Below, one piece after another: positions 15,627 to 24,682 of a DNA stretch of 64,000 nt. The stretch covers positions 1 to 64,000 of the forward strand of contig NZ_RSFW01000015.1 of the NCBI RefSeq assembly GCF_003937825.1. Direction: 5' to 3'. A program made the position numbers and the translations under genes. The DNA is from Mesobacillus subterraneus (GTDB lineage: Bacteria; Bacillota; Bacilli; Bacillales; Cytobacillaceae). Numbering within the stretch: position 1 is the first letter of the stretch; each line of letters opens with the position of its first letter. The notes beneath the pieces were generated by a model. It ran no database searches. It was not told the DNA's origin and was given only the letters and a program-made list of their open reading frames with translations.

Positions 15627-16904
15627 ATGGTAGCCGCAAACGGTAATGAAAATCCAAATAAAGAAGACAAACATGACGTCTTACGATCTACACAAACTGT
15701 TATTCACAAGGCTTTGGAAAAACTCGGATACCCAGATGAGGTTTTTGAGCTTTTAAAGGAGCCGCTCAGGATGATGACAGTGAAAATTCCTGTCAGAATG
15801 GATGACGGATCTGTTAAAGTCTTTACTGGCTACCGGGCGCAGCACAATGATGCAGTGGGTCCAACAAAGGGAGGAATACGTTTCCATCCAAACGTAACGG
15901 AGAAAGAAGTAAAAGCCTTATCAATCTGGATGAGCTTGAAATGTGGCATTGTCGATCTGCCGTACGGCGGTGGTAAAGGCGGGATCGTTTGCGATCCTCG
16001 TGATATGTCATTCAGGGAACTGGAAAGATTGAGCCGAGGTTATGTCCGCGCGATCAGCCAGATCGTAGGACCAACAAAGGATATCCCGGCACCTGATGTT
16101 TTCACAAACTCTCAGATTATGGCTTGGATGATGGATGAATACAGCCGTATTGATGAATTTAACTCTCCAGGATTCATTACAGGCAAGCCGCTGGTACTCG
16201 GTGGTTCACATGGTCGTGAATCAGCAACCGCAAAAGGGGTTACGATTTGTATCCGCGAAGCAGCGAAGAAAAAGGGAATTGAGCTGGAAGGCGCAAGAGT
16301 CGTTGTACAGGGATTTGGTAATGCAGGAAGCTATCTGGCCAAGTTCATGCATGATGCTGGTGCGAAGATCATTGGAATTTCAGATGCATACGGTGCTCTC
16401 CATGATCCCGATGGGCTTGATGTCGATTACTTGCTGGACCGACGCGACAGTTTTGGAACAGTAACTAAATTATTCAATAATACACTTACAAATAAAGAAT
16501 TATTGGAACTGGATTGTGACATCCTTGTTCCGGCAGCGATTGAGAACCAGATTACGGAAGAAAATGCCCACAACATCAGGGCAAGCATCGTTGTTGAAGC
16601 CGCTAACGGACCAACAACGCTGGAAGCGACCGAAATCCTTACAGAACGCGGCATCCTGCTTGTGCCGGATGTACTCGCTTCTGCGGGCGGCGTAACAGTT
16701 TCTTACTTTGAATGGGTTCAAAATAACCAGGGTTATTACTGGACTGAAGAAGAAGTCGAGGAAAAACTTGAAAAGGTTATGGTCAAATCTTTTGACAACA
16801 TTTATGAGACTGCCCAAACCCGTAGAGTAGACATGCGTCTTGCTGCATACATGGTCGGTGTCAGAAAAATGGCTGAAGCCAGCCGCTTCAGAGGCTGGAT
16901 TTAA
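15627..16904 (+). CDS. gudB: NAD-specific glutamate dehydrogenase (GudB/RocG type)
   Basis: Catabolic glutamate dehydrogenase of 425 residues that converts glutamate to 2-oxoglutarate and ammonia. The substrate domain contains GPTKGGIRFHP and the catalytic-lysine region LPYGGGKGG; the NAD domain has VVQGFGNAGSY. The nine-base duplication that inactivates GudB in laboratory B. subtilis is absent: the sequence reads EKEVKALSIW with VKA once, so the enzyme should be active. ATG 15627 has TAGGAGG seven bases upstream; the frame is open from 15582 but lacks a better start. Position beside mecB and ypdA matches gudB rather than rocG. A candidate cre site lies upstream of the promoter. Confidence 0.93.
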   Translation: MVAANGNENPNKEDKHDVLRSTQTVIHKALEKLGYPDEVFELLKEPLRMMTVKIPVRMDDGSVKVFTGYRAQHNDAVGPTKGGIRFHPNVTEKEVKALSIWMSLKCGIVDLPYGGGKGGIVCDPRDMSFRELERLSRGYVRAISQIVGPTKDIPAPDVFTNSQIMAWMMDEYSRIDEFNSPGFITGKPLVLGGSHGRESATAKGVTICIREAAKKKGIELEGARVVVQGFGNAGSYLAKFMHDAGAKIIGISDAYGALHDPDGLDVDYLLDRRDSFGTVTKLFNNTLTNKELLELDCDILVPAAIENQITEENAHNIRASIVVEAANGPTTLEATEILTERGILLVPDVLASAGGVTVSYFEWVQNNQGYYWTEEEVEEKLEKVMVKSFDNIYETAQTRRVDMRLAAYMVGVRKMAEASRFRGWI

Positions 16905-16962
16905 GTACCTGGTCTGGTGGCCATACAGGAATAAAGGGTTCTTCATTGAATCTTAAGAAAAA

Positions 16963-16996
16963 ATCCCCTATCATACAATGGATAGGGGTTTTTTCT
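16963..16996 (+). terminator. Intrinsic terminator of gudB
   Basis: CCCCTATC pairs with GATAGGGG across eight bases and is followed by TTTTTTCT. Confidence 0.9.
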
Positions 16997-17076
16997 ATTC
17001 CCTTTGAAATGGAATTGCTATCCAGATCCATCAACAATATGTTTCCTATTGATCCATAAGGAGTGAGTTTGCATAG

Positions 17077-18048
17077 ATGAATAAGGAAGAAATCGTCATA
17101 GTGGGCGGAGGGCCATGTGGTTTGGCAGCTGCAATTGCCCTGAAGAGACATGGTAAAAATCCCTTGATTATTGAAAAAGGCAATATTGTGAATGCGATTT
17201 ATCATTATCCGACACACCAGACTTTTTTCAGCAGCAGTGAAAAGCTAGCAATCGGTGATGTGCCATTCATTACCGAGAACCACAAACCTAAACGGAATCA
17301 GGCACTTGTGTACTACCGTGAAGTTGTCAAAAGAGAAGGGTTGCGGATCAATAAATTTGAAAAGGTAACTAATGTTGCAAAAAAAGGCGATGCCGGCTTT
17401 ATAGTCACAACCGATAAACTTCAATACTCATCTGAGAATGTCATCATTGCTACAGGGTATTATGACCATCCTAACAATATGGGGATACCAGGGGAATCAT
17501 TGCCAAAAGTATCACACTATTTTAAAGAGGCCCACCCGTTTTTTGATCTTGATGTAGCAGTCATTGGCGGGAAAAACTCCAGTGTCGATGCAGCTATTGA
17601 ATTGGTTAAGGCTGGAGCGAGAGTTACCGTGCTTTACCGAGGTTCCGAATATTCACCGAGCATCAAGCCGTGGGTGCTTCCGGAGTTTGAAGCGCTAGTC
17701 AAGACGGGGATGGTGAATATGGTATTTAATGCTGTGGTAACAGAGATTACCGAGGAATCGATTATATATGAAAGAGAAGGTCAGTCTGAAAAGCTGAAAA
17801 ATGACTATGTCTTTGCAATGACTGGCTATCGCCCAGACCATGCGTTTCTTAAAAAAATGGGTGTTTTAATCGAGGAGGAAACAGGTCGGCCACATTTTAA
17901 CCCTGATACAATGGAAACGAATGTGCCGGGCATCTTCATCGCTGGAGTAATAGCCGCAGGAAACAATGCGAATGAAATTTTCATTGAAAATGGACGGTTC
18001 CATGGAGGCCTGATTGCAGAAGCTATTGCGAATAGTAACCAAGGATAA
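17077..18048 (+). CDS. ypdA: YpdA family FAD-dependent bacillithiol disulfide reductase
   Basis: Flavoprotein of 323 residues in the thioredoxin-reductase-like family. The FAD Rossmann motif GGGPCG is at residues 9-14, where C13 is the conserved single cysteine of YpdA proteins; there is no CxxC redox pair. The second nucleotide motif (AVIGGKNSSVDAA) binds NADPH. YpdA is proposed to reduce bacillithiol disulfide, and bshA and bshB1 are also in this window. The ribosome binding site AAGGAG is about 13 bases from the ATG, a slightly long spacing. Monocistronic, with a terminator right after the stop codon. Confidence 0.92.
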   Translation: MNKEEIVIVGGGPCGLAAAIALKRHGKNPLIIEKGNIVNAIYHYPTHQTFFSSSEKLAIGDVPFITENHKPKRNQALVYYREVVKREGLRINKFEKVTNVAKKGDAGFIVTTDKLQYSSENVIIATGYYDHPNNMGIPGESLPKVSHYFKEAHPFFDLDVAVIGGKNSSVDAAIELVKAGARVTVLYRGSEYSPSIKPWVLPEFEALVKTGMVNMVFNAVVTEITEESIIYEREGQSEKLKNDYVFAMTGYRPDHAFLKKMGVLIEEETGRPHFNPDTMETNVPGIFIAGVIAAGNNANEIFIENGRFHGGLIAEAIANSNQG

Positions 18049-18049
18049 A

Positions 18050-18102
18050 AAAAGGCTGACTCAAAAGGTTGAATAACTTAACCTGTGAGTCGCCTTTTCT
18101 CT
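18050..18102 (+). terminator. Intrinsic terminator of ypdA
   Basis: AAAAGGC and GACTCA pair with TGAGTC and GCCTTTT with one bulged T, and an inner GGTT/AACC pair extends the stem. Confidence 0.8.
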
Positions 18103-18157
18103 TGTATTATCCAGTTTTTAGGTTTGTGTTAATTTTTTTTCATTAACTAACAGTCAA

Positions 18158-18203
18158 GAGGTTGTCTCAAAAGATAAAACTTTTGGGCAACCTCCTGTTT
18201 TTT
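18158..18203 (+). terminator. Second terminator-like hairpin downstream of ypdA
   Basis: A 16-base arm beginning GAGGTTG and ending CAAAAG pairs, with two mismatches, with CTTTTG...CAACCTC, followed by TGTTTTTTGG. It directly precedes the interspersed repeat and may be part of that element rather than a ypdA signal. Confidence 0.55.
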
Positions 18204-18235
18204 GGTAGTTTGAAATTCGATCCGATGATTTCCGT

Positions 18236-18350
18236 TCCATGCGCTTCGCTTTCCGCGGGCTGGAGGTGAGCCTCCTCGCCGCCGTTGGCGTCTGTGGGGT
18301 CTCACCTGTCCAGCTGATCCCGCAGGAGTCTTCGCGCCTTACACTCCAAT
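18236..18350 (+). repeat. Interspersed extragenic repeat, copy 1 (short form)
   Basis: The copy starts GCGCTTCGCTTTCCGCGGGC, contains GAGCCTCCTCG and GGGGTCTCACC, and ends ATCCCGCAGGAGTCTTCGCGCC. It is GC-rich, unlike its AT-rich flanks. A second copy in inverse orientation lies at 41886-42058. A 61-codon open frame through it is not a real gene. The remainder of the gap to 18487 is AT-rich and holds nothing else that I can identify. Confidence 0.85.
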
Positions 18351-18487
18351 CAACTCAGGTTTCTTGTTTCAACTTTTGTAAATGCAAAATAAAAACAACA
18401 AAATCCCTATTTTGTTATCCTTAACGAATTCATTCGAAAGAAGCCGCATTAAAAGAATTTTTAAATGATAACATATTTACTTTTTGG

Positions 18488-19459
18488 TTAAAACATGAAC
18501 ATTTCTTCTAATTCATCCATCCGGTTTGTATTTGCCAGGGCTACAAGCAGTTTAATCCGGGCTTTTTGTCCATTTAATCCATTGGAGAATATGACGCCTA
18601 GCTCCTTAAGGTGCTTGCCTCCTCCTTCGTAGCCGTATATATCCTGAACGATTCCGGCGTAGCTGCGGGAGACGATCACAACAGGGATATTGTTCTTGAT
18701 GAATTCTGTAACTCCCTCGAGTGCAGAAGGCGGGAGGTTGCCTTGTCCCAGTGCTTCGATGACGATGCCATCGACCTCCATGGAAAGCATCGCTTTAAGG
18801 AGGGAAGAATCCATCCCGGCATGCGCTTTTAACAAATGTACCTTTTTATCGATAACCTGGACGGGATATGTTTCGTGCTTTGTTGGAGTATGATGGAAAA
18901 GCACACCCCTTTTTGTTACGATCCCGATAGGCCCATACTGGGGACTCTGGAATGTGGATATATTGCTTGTGTGTGTTTTGGTCACGTTCAAGGCAGTATG
19001 GATTTCATCGTTAAGGACTACGAGGACACCTTGTCCCCTCGCATCCTCGCTGGAGGCCACTCTTATAGACGAAATTAAATTGTAAAGGCCGTCCGATCCA
19101 ATTTCATTGCTGGACCTCATTGCTCCTGTGACTACTACCGGGAAACTTGCCTGGCAAGTAAGGTCAAGGAAATAAGCCGTTTCTTCCAGCGTATCAGTTC
19201 CGTGAGTGATGACAGCTCCATCAATGTTTCCTTGCTGATCATATTCTTCAAGCAGGAGTTTTAACTTCATCATCTCTTTTTGGGTGATATGTGGTGATGG
19301 CAGATTGAATGGCTCCTCGACGTGAAGGTTGGCAAGGCTGGAAAGTAGCTCAGTCCCCTGGGTCAGGGGATTTTTTTCACCGGGTTTGACTGCCCCGCTT
19401 GTGTCCTCACTCATAGATATAGTCCCGCCTGTATGAATCAATAAAATATTTTTCTTCAT
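18488..19459 (-). CDS. ansA: L-asparaginase, type I (AnsA-like)
   Basis: Hydrolyses asparagine to aspartate and ammonia; 323 residues, without a signal peptide, so cytoplasmic type I. Catalytic threonines lie in HTGGTIS near the N-terminus and in THGTDTLEE, both hallmarks of the family. The later lysine region (GAMRSSNEIGSDG) is also conserved. The ATG at 19459 has GGAGGTATT upstream; the longer frame from 19504 adds unrelated residues. In B. subtilis ansA is in a separate ansAB operon; here it lies alone between ypdA and prsW, and no aspartase gene follows. Confidence 0.92.
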   Translation of the reverse strand: MKKNILLIHTGGTISMSEDTSGAVKPGEKNPLTQGTELLSSLANLHVEEPFNLPSPHITQKEMMKLKLLLEEYDQQGNIDGAVITHGTDTLEETAYFLDLTCQASFPVVVTGAMRSSNEIGSDGLYNLISSIRVASSEDARGQGVLVVLNDEIHTALNVTKTHTSNISTFQSPQYGPIGIVTKRGVLFHHTPTKHETYPVQVIDKKVHLLKAHAGMDSSLLKAMLSMEVDGIVIEALGQGNLPPSALEGVTEFIKNNIPVVIVSRSYAGIVQDIYGYEGGGKHLKELGVIFSNGLNGQKARIKLLVALANTNRMDELEEMFMF

Positions 19460-19562
19460 GTTGAATACCTCCAAAAAGACCAGTGAGAAAGAAGAATAAT
19501 CCATTTTCTTTCTTCTAATTACATGATACGATTAAAGAAACGAATTGAAAAGAGGACAGCAT

Positions 19563-20234
19563 ATGCTGGGAATAGTTACTGCCGGTCTGGCACCTGGTCT
19601 GGCGTTATTAAGCTATTTTTACTTGAAGGACCAATACGGTTCAGAGCCCCTTTCTTTAGTGTTCAAAATGTTCATTTTCGGCGCGCTTCTTGTATTCCCG
19701 CTCATGTTCATTCAATACGTCCTGTCTGCAGAAGGAATCCTCCAGGGGAATTTTGCGAAAGCCTTTGGGTCAGTTGGCTTGTTGGAAGAATTCTTTAAGT
19801 GGTTTATCTTATACTACACGATTTTTCAGCATATTTCCTTTGATGAACCATATGATGGGATTATTTACAGTGTATCCGTCTCGCTGGGGTTTGCATCGGC
19901 AGAGAATATACTTTATCTAGTTGCAAACGGAGTGCAGGATGCAATTGGAAGGGCACTGCTTCCAGTCTCCAGCCACGCACTTTTTGGAGTCATCATGGGG
20001 TACTATATTGGAAAGGCAAAGTTTTCAGCTGGTTCACCAAAAAAATGGGTATTGCTTTCGTTAAGCGTCCCCGTCCTGCTCCATGGAGTGTATGACTTCA
20101 TTCTGATGACAAGGGAAGACTGGATGATTTTGATGATTCCATTCATGATTTTCCTGTGGTGGCTCGGTCTGAGAAAAGTAAAGAAAGCCAGGGTGCTGAC
20201 ACTGCAGCACATCGAAAAACAATACACTATATAA
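19563..20234 (+). CDS. prsW: Intramembrane protease PrsW
   Basis: Multi-pass membrane protease of 223 residues. In B. subtilis PrsW makes the first cut in the anti-sigma factor RsiW, releasing SigW under envelope stress. The essential glutamates appear as E75-E76 in EEFFKWF, exactly the positions known from B. subtilis; ASAENILY and SSHALFG follow, and H174 in LLHGVYDF corresponds to the third essential residue. ATG 19563 has AGAGGA upstream; a TTG at 19545 is in frame but lacks a site. rsiW is not in this window. Confidence 0.93.
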   Translation: MLGIVTAGLAPGLALLSYFYLKDQYGSEPLSLVFKMFIFGALLVFPLMFIQYVLSAEGILQGNFAKAFGSVGLLEEFFKWFILYYTIFQHISFDEPYDGIIYSVSVSLGFASAENILYLVANGVQDAIGRALLPVSSHALFGVIMGYYIGKAKFSAGSPKKWVLLSLSVPVLLHGVYDFILMTREDWMILMIPFMIFLWWLGLRKVKKARVLTLQHIEKQYTI

Positions 20235-20271
20235 AAAACTCTTCATTTATAAAAAATGGAGGGTTTTTTTG
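20235..20271 (+). terminator. Intrinsic terminator of prsW
   Basis: AAAACTCTTCATT pairs with AATGGAGGGTTTT (13 bp, two G-U pairs) across seven bases and is followed by further Ts. Confidence 0.85.
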
Positions 20272-20347
20272 TTTTATGGAATAAAAGACAGCACTTAACA
20301 AAAAATAGGTTTAATCTTATAAGTTTACATCTTGGGGGTTGCATTAG

Positions 20348-21163
20348 ATGAAAAATTTTCGGTCAATCTTGAAAGTATTAGCCTCAATGGCGCTGATTTT
20401 ATCTTTCGCGCATTTCAGCGAGGTTGATCAGCGTGCTGAAGCGTTTACTGATCAGGTTTTGCAGCATGGTGCTGTAGGTGAGGATGTCAATGAACTACAA
20501 TCACGACTCAAACATATTGGCTTTTATACCGGGAAAGTTGATGGTGTATTCGGCTGGGGGACCTATTGGGCTCTTAGAAACTTCCAATATGAATTCGGCC
20601 TGAAGGTCGACGGGGTTGCCGGGTGGCAAACAAAGATTAAGCTTACGAAAGCCACGCCTAATGCCAAGATTTATTGGGGCGGTGAAACGGCCGGAGGTGG
20701 AAAAACTGGAGGAGGAACAACAGGAGGCGGAACCGCGGGTGGCGGAGCTACCGCTAAGCCTGCGGCACCTAAACCTGCTGCAACGGCAACAAATACGCCG
20801 AATGGTTTTTCTCAGAATGACATCCAGCTAATGGCGAATGCAGTTTATGGAGAGGCAAGAGGTGAACCATATACAGGGCAGGTAGCTGTAGCGGCGGTCA
20901 TCTTGAACCGTTTGGACAGCGCAACCTTCCCGAATACGGTATCAGGGGTCATCTTCGAACCAAGGGCCTTCACTGCTGTTGCGGATGGCCAGATATGGCT
21001 TACACCAAATGAAACTGCAAGAAAAGCTGTCCTTGATGCGATCAATGGATGGGATCCTACTGGCAATGCTTTATATTACTTTAATCCCGATACTGCCACA
21101 AGCGCATGGATTTGGACGCGACCACAGATCAAAAAGATCGGAAAACATATTTTTTGTAAATAG
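20348..21163 (+). CDS. sleB: Spore cortex-lytic enzyme SleB
   Basis: Lytic transglycosylase that degrades cortex peptidoglycan during germination; 271 residues. A signal peptide ends near residue 32, a PG_binding_1 domain spans about 37-100, an extended Gly/Thr/Ala/Pro linker runs from 112 to 150, and the hydrolase_2 catalytic domain from 154 to the end. The catalytic glutamate is E169 in YGEARGE. B. subtilis SleB is about 305 residues; the difference is largely in the linker. The ribosome binding site GGGGGTT precedes the ATG. It forms a two-gene operon with ypeB, 12 bases downstream, as in other Bacillus. Confidence 0.95.
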   Translation: MKNFRSILKVLASMALILSFAHFSEVDQRAEAFTDQVLQHGAVGEDVNELQSRLKHIGFYTGKVDGVFGWGTYWALRNFQYEFGLKVDGVAGWQTKIKLTKATPNAKIYWGGETAGGGKTGGGTTGGGTAGGGATAKPAAPKPAATATNTPNGFSQNDIQLMANAVYGEARGEPYTGQVAVAAVILNRLDSATFPNTVSGVIFEPRAFTAVADGQIWLTPNETARKAVLDAINGWDPTGNALYYFNPDTATSAWIWTRPQIKKIGKHIFCK

Positions 21164-21175
21164 GGGTGAGTTAAT

Positions 21176-22525
21176 ATGCTAAGAGGAATAGCCATAGCCA
21201 TCCTGGTGATCGGAATAGCAGGAACTGCATTCTGGGGTTACCAGGAGCACAGGGAAAAGACAGCCGTACTCATTAACGCGGAAAATAATTACCAAAGAGC
21301 CTTCCATGACTTGACATATCAAATGGATTTGCTGAATGACAAGATTGGAACGACGCTTGCGATGAATTCGAGAAGCTCATTATCACCACAGCTGGCAGAG
21401 GTATGGAAGATCACTTCGCAGGCACATAGTGATGTTGGACAGCTTCCTTTGACTCTTTTACCCTTCAATAAAACAGAAGAGTTCCTAGCGAATATCGGAA
21501 ACTTCAGTTATAAGACAGCCGTTCGAGATCTGGACAAAGAACCACTGAACGACAAGGAATATGAAACATTGAAGACGTTATATCAACAATCCGGAGAAAT
21601 TCAGCAGGACCTTAGAAAAGTTCAGCATATGGTTTTGGAGAACAATTTGAGATGGATGGATGTAGAACTTGCCCTGGCAACAGAAAAAGGGCAATCGGAT
21701 AATACCATCATAGATGGCTTCAAAACGGTAGAAAAAACAGTGGAAAGTTATACAGAGACTGATTTTGGCCCAGCTGCTGTCAATTTGCAAAAGAAAGACG
21801 AAAACTTTGAAAAGCTTCCTGGCAAAAACATTTCGAAAGAAGAAGCGGTCCGGATCACCAGGAATTATGCGCCTGTAAAGAACGGCGGCGAAGTCAGGGT
21901 GACAGAAAACGGCAAGGGATCAAATTATGGATTCTATAGCGTTTCTATCAAGGATCCGGGAACAAAGCTTGAAGCGAACATGGATATTACCAAGAAAGGC
22001 GGATATCCTGTCTGGTTCTTGCTTGACAGAGAGGTAAATAAGCAAAAGATTAGTTTAAATGATGCATCGAATAAGGCGATAAGCTTCTTGAAGGAACACG
22101 ATTTTGAGGGCCTTGATCTTTTTGAAAGCGCGCAATACGATAATATTGGGGTCTTTACTTTCGTGGCGGTCCAAGACGACGTTAGAATCTATCCTGATGC
22201 AATTAATATGAAAGTGGCTTTGGACAATGGAGAAATAATCGGCTTTTCTGCGGAGGATTACTTAAAATCTCATAAGGCGAGAGAAATTCCTCAGCCGGGA
22301 ATTACCATCGAAGAAGCAAAGAAAAAGGTAAATCCTAACCTTAAGATTATGGACCAGAAAAAAGCCATCATTATGAACGACTTAAATGAAGAAGTGTTAT
22401 GCCATGAATTCTCAGGGGTCCTCGGTGAGGACACCTTCAGAATCTATATCAATGCTGAAGATGGAACAGAAGAGAAAGTGGAAAAATTGCAGAATGCAGA
22501 ACCGATATATGAAGATGTTGTATGA
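21176..22525 (+). CDS. ypeB: Germination protein YpeB
   Basis: Protein of 449 residues with an N-terminal membrane anchor (residues 4-22), a helical middle region, and a C-terminal half containing PepSY-type repeats (for example ISKEEAVRITRNYAPV and ITIEEAKKKVNP). YpeB is needed for SleB to be placed and kept inactive in the dormant spore, and each depends on the other for stability. The GGGGTGAG site before ATG 21176 fits. It is expected to be expressed in the forespore with sleB. A terminator overlaps the stop codon. Confidence 0.95.
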   Translation: MLRGIAIAILVIGIAGTAFWGYQEHREKTAVLINAENNYQRAFHDLTYQMDLLNDKIGTTLAMNSRSSLSPQLAEVWKITSQAHSDVGQLPLTLLPFNKTEEFLANIGNFSYKTAVRDLDKEPLNDKEYETLKTLYQQSGEIQQDLRKVQHMVLENNLRWMDVELALATEKGQSDNTIIDGFKTVEKTVESYTETDFGPAAVNLQKKDENFEKLPGKNISKEEAVRITRNYAPVKNGGEVRVTENGKGSNYGFYSVSIKDPGTKLEANMDITKKGGYPVWFLLDREVNKQKISLNDASNKAISFLKEHDFEGLDLFESAQYDNIGVFTFVAVQDDVRIYPDAINMKVALDNGEIIGFSAEDYLKSHKAREIPQPGITIEEAKKKVNPNLKIMDQKKAIIMNDLNEEVLCHEFSGVLGEDTFRIYINAEDGTEEKVEKLQNAEPIYEDVV

Positions 22526-22557
22526 GGAGAGCATAACGCTTTCCTCTTCTTTTTTTC
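22524..22557 (+). terminator. Intrinsic terminator of sleB-ypeB
   Basis: GAGGAGAGC pairs with GCTTTCCTC (one mismatch) across five bases and is followed by TTCTTTTTTT. Confidence 0.85.
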
Positions 22558-22870
22558 GTAAAAGGGTAAAAAGGCTGGGTAGGTATAAAGTTATATGTTC
22601 TGTTAAATTAATCCATAAGCTTCTATTGCCATCGTCGATTATCCCGTGTCATAATAATCTCGAGGACTTTCAACAGAGCCTCTAAATAAGAAGGCCATTA
22701 ATTAAAAAGTAAAGAGAACGTTGTTGTAAGAAAATTTTCCTGTAAATAATGTGAACAGAACCGATAAAAAGATATATGGAAAAATCCTGGAGGGCTTGAA
22801 TGCCAATATTATCTGGCACGTTCAGATCATAAATATGCCATAGATACAATAAAGGGGAAGTAGGCTAGCT
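22558..22870. other. Intergenic region between ypeB and ypfA
   Basis: This region is AT-rich with no supported gene. A 10-codon frame (ATG at 22800, stop ending 22832) sits behind a good GGAGGG site and overlaps a small TGCCA/TGGCA hairpin (22801-22818). It could be a leader peptide of ypfA or chance. No clear promoter was found. Confidence 0.4.
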
Positions 22871-23530
22871 ATGATAAAAATCGGCAATATGATTGTTTTG
22901 GAACATAAATACTCTGAAAGTTATGAGCAATATAAATGCAAACTTGTTGAACAGAGAGGCAATGATCTATATATTGATTATCCTGTAAATACAAGTACCA
23001 ATCGTACTGTCTTCCTATTGGAAGGAACTCCTTTGAAGGCTACTTTCACAACCGAATCTGGTATTAATTATTTCTTTGAGACTGAAGTAAAGGGCAGGGT
23101 TAAGCTCAATATTCCGATGGTGATTCTTTCCTATCCCGGGAAAGATCATCTCATTAAGGTTCAGCGCAGGCAATTCGTGAGGGTTGAGACGTCTGTTGAC
23201 GTAGCTGTGCATTCGGCGAAAGGAGAATTCGTCCCTTTCACTACTGTTACTGATGATATCAGTGCCGGCGGGGCCGCGCTGTTAATTGACAAGAGCAGCA
23301 GTTTAAAGCAGGGGATGGAGCTCGATTGCTGGTTAGCTCTGCCGATGCAAAATGGCGAGAATGAATATCGGAAATTCCGTGGCACAATCGTAAGGATCAT
23401 CGAAGGGCAGGGACATATGAATAAAGCATCCGTCCAATTCTATGATTCTTCCGGTACTGACCGCCAACTGCTGTTGCGATTCTGTTTTGAACGACAGCTG
23501 GCAATGAAGAAAAAAGGACTTCCGGTATAG
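22871..23530 (+). CDS. ypfA: PilZ-domain c-di-GMP receptor YpfA (MotI/DgrA)
   Basis: Protein of 219 residues with an N-terminal YcgR-like domain and a C-terminal PilZ domain (about 95-215). The c-di-GMP-binding motif is complete: R100-x3-R104 in RRQFVR, and D129-x-S131-x2-G134 in DISAGG. In B. subtilis the homologue MotI binds the flagellar stator MotA when c-di-GMP is high and stops rotation. A GGGGAAG site precedes the ATG by about 10 bases. cheR, also in this window, is another motility-related gene but is not linked. Followed by the small ypfB gene. Confidence 0.92.
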   Translation: MIKIGNMIVLEHKYSESYEQYKCKLVEQRGNDLYIDYPVNTSTNRTVFLLEGTPLKATFTTESGINYFFETEVKGRVKLNIPMVILSYPGKDHLIKVQRRQFVRVETSVDVAVHSAKGEFVPFTTVTDDISAGGAALLIDKSSSLKQGMELDCWLALPMQNGENEYRKFRGTIVRIIEGQGHMNKASVQFYDSSGTDRQLLLRFCFERQLAMKKKGLPV

Positions 23531-23593
23531 ATGGAATAAATCCCCTTATTTGCTCCAATAATAGAAAAAAAACTATAAATGGGAGCATTACCA

Positions 23594-23776
23594 ATGAAAA
23601 CCTTTGAAAGAATATTAATTAAGATTGCGATCATCCAATTTGTCTTCCTCATCATTGCCCAATTGTTTTTTCACCAATTCAATGCTTTTCCGGAGTTGAA
23701 GCAGATTACGCAATATGAGGGAGTCACAGACAACAATCATTCTGAAGTACTGAACACGATAAGAAGCAAAGAGTAA
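23594..23776 (+). CDS. ypfB: Small membrane protein YpfB
   Basis: Protein of 60 residues with one membrane segment (about residues 8-28), a short extracellular or cytoplasmic tail and no cysteines. Position between ypfA and cmk and size (about 57 residues in B. subtilis) match YpfB. ATG 23594 has GGGAG eight bases upstream; ATG 23579 is in frame without a site. Probably cotranscribed with ypfA. Function unknown. Confidence 0.75.
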   Translation: MKTFERILIKIAIIQFVFLIIAQLFFHQFNAFPELKQITQYEGVTDNNHSEVLNTIRSKE

Positions 23777-23804
23777 GCGGGTGTAGAGCCTGCTTATTTT
23801 TGTT
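23775..23804 (+). terminator. Intrinsic terminator of ypfA-ypfB
   Basis: AAGCGGG pairs with CCTGCTT (one G-U pair) across seven bases and is followed by ATTTTTGTTT. It starts in the ypfB stop codon. Confidence 0.75.
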
Positions 23805-24005
23805 TAGCGGAGATCTGAGATAAAAAGATAAACTTTTGAAAAACTGCCTTAAAAAAAGAAAGGATAGAAGAGGATTAAATCACTTTTGTGTTAAAATATA
23901 AAAGAATAAAGCTTTTTTCGTAAACAATAGATGTTCCATAAATCAGGAACGAACACGAAGAATGCCAAGAATAATCAGATACAGCAAGGAGTGCCAAGAG
24001 GAATT

Positions 24006-24680
24006 ATGACAAAAAGAATATCGATTGCGATAGATGGTCCTGCGGCTGCAGGTAAAAGTACGGTTGCGAAGATTTTAGCCGAGAAACTAACGTATATATA
24101 CATTGATACCGGAGCCATGTACCGTGCGCTTACATACAAGGCTATAAATCAGGGGATCAGCCTGGATGACGAGGCGGATTTATTGAATATCCTTAATGAG
24201 ACAACTATTGAGTTAATGCCGGGAGAAGCGGGGCAAAAGGTGTTTTTGGATGGCCAGGAAGTTACCGGCGAAATCAGGAGTGCAGAGGTAACGAACCAGG
24301 TATCCTTTGTGGCGATCCATGAACAAGTCAGAAAAGAAATGGTCAAGCGTCAGCAGCTCTTTGCCAGGAATGGCGGAGTTGTCATGGATGGCAGGGATAT
24401 CGGAACCCATGTACTGCCAAATGCAGAGGTAAAGGTATTCCTGCTGGCCAGCGTCGAGGAAAGAGCTCAGCGAAGGCATGCTGAAAACATCCAGAAAGGG
24501 TTCCCTTCAGATTTGGAAAAGCTGAAAGAAGAGATTGCAACACGGGACAAGATTGACTCTGAACGGGAAGTCGCACCTCTTAAAAAAGCTGAGGATGCTG
24601 TTGAGATTGATACGACATCGCTGTCCATCGAAGATGTAGTTGGAAAAATCCTCGCATTGGCGCTTGAAAGGATCGGGTGA
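24006..24680 (+). CDS. cmk: Cytidylate kinase
   Basis: Phosphorylates CMP and dCMP using ATP; 224 residues, the same length as B. subtilis Cmk. The P-loop GPAAAGKST is at residues 11-19, and the family motif [12 protein letters not shown] with the nucleotide-binding arginine and aspartate follows. The LID region contains RAQRRHAE. The frame is open from 23931, but the conserved N-terminus begins at ATG 24006, with AAGGAG and AGAGGA sites upstream. The end of the gene overlaps the ribosome binding region of plsC. Confidence 0.96.
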   Translation: MTKRISIAIDGPAAAGKSTVAKILAEKLTYIYIDTGAMYRALTYKAINQGISLDDEADLLNILNETTIELMPGEAGQKVFLDGQEVTGEIRSAEVTNQVSFVAIHEQVRKEMVKRQQLFARNGGVVMDGRDIGTHVLPNAEVKVFLLASVEERAQRRHAENIQKGFPSDLEKLKEEIATRDKIDSEREVAPLKKAEDAVEIDTTSLSIEDVVGKILALALERIG

Positions 24681-24682
24681 AA

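Noticed and set aside
18239-18424. 61-codon frame in the repeat region
   Set aside because: It lies across the interspersed non-coding element; such frames recur wherever the element occurs and have no start signals.
22386-22685. 99-codon plus-strand frame at the ypeB end
   Set aside because: It starts inside ypeB in another frame, has no ribosome binding site and crosses the ypeB terminator.
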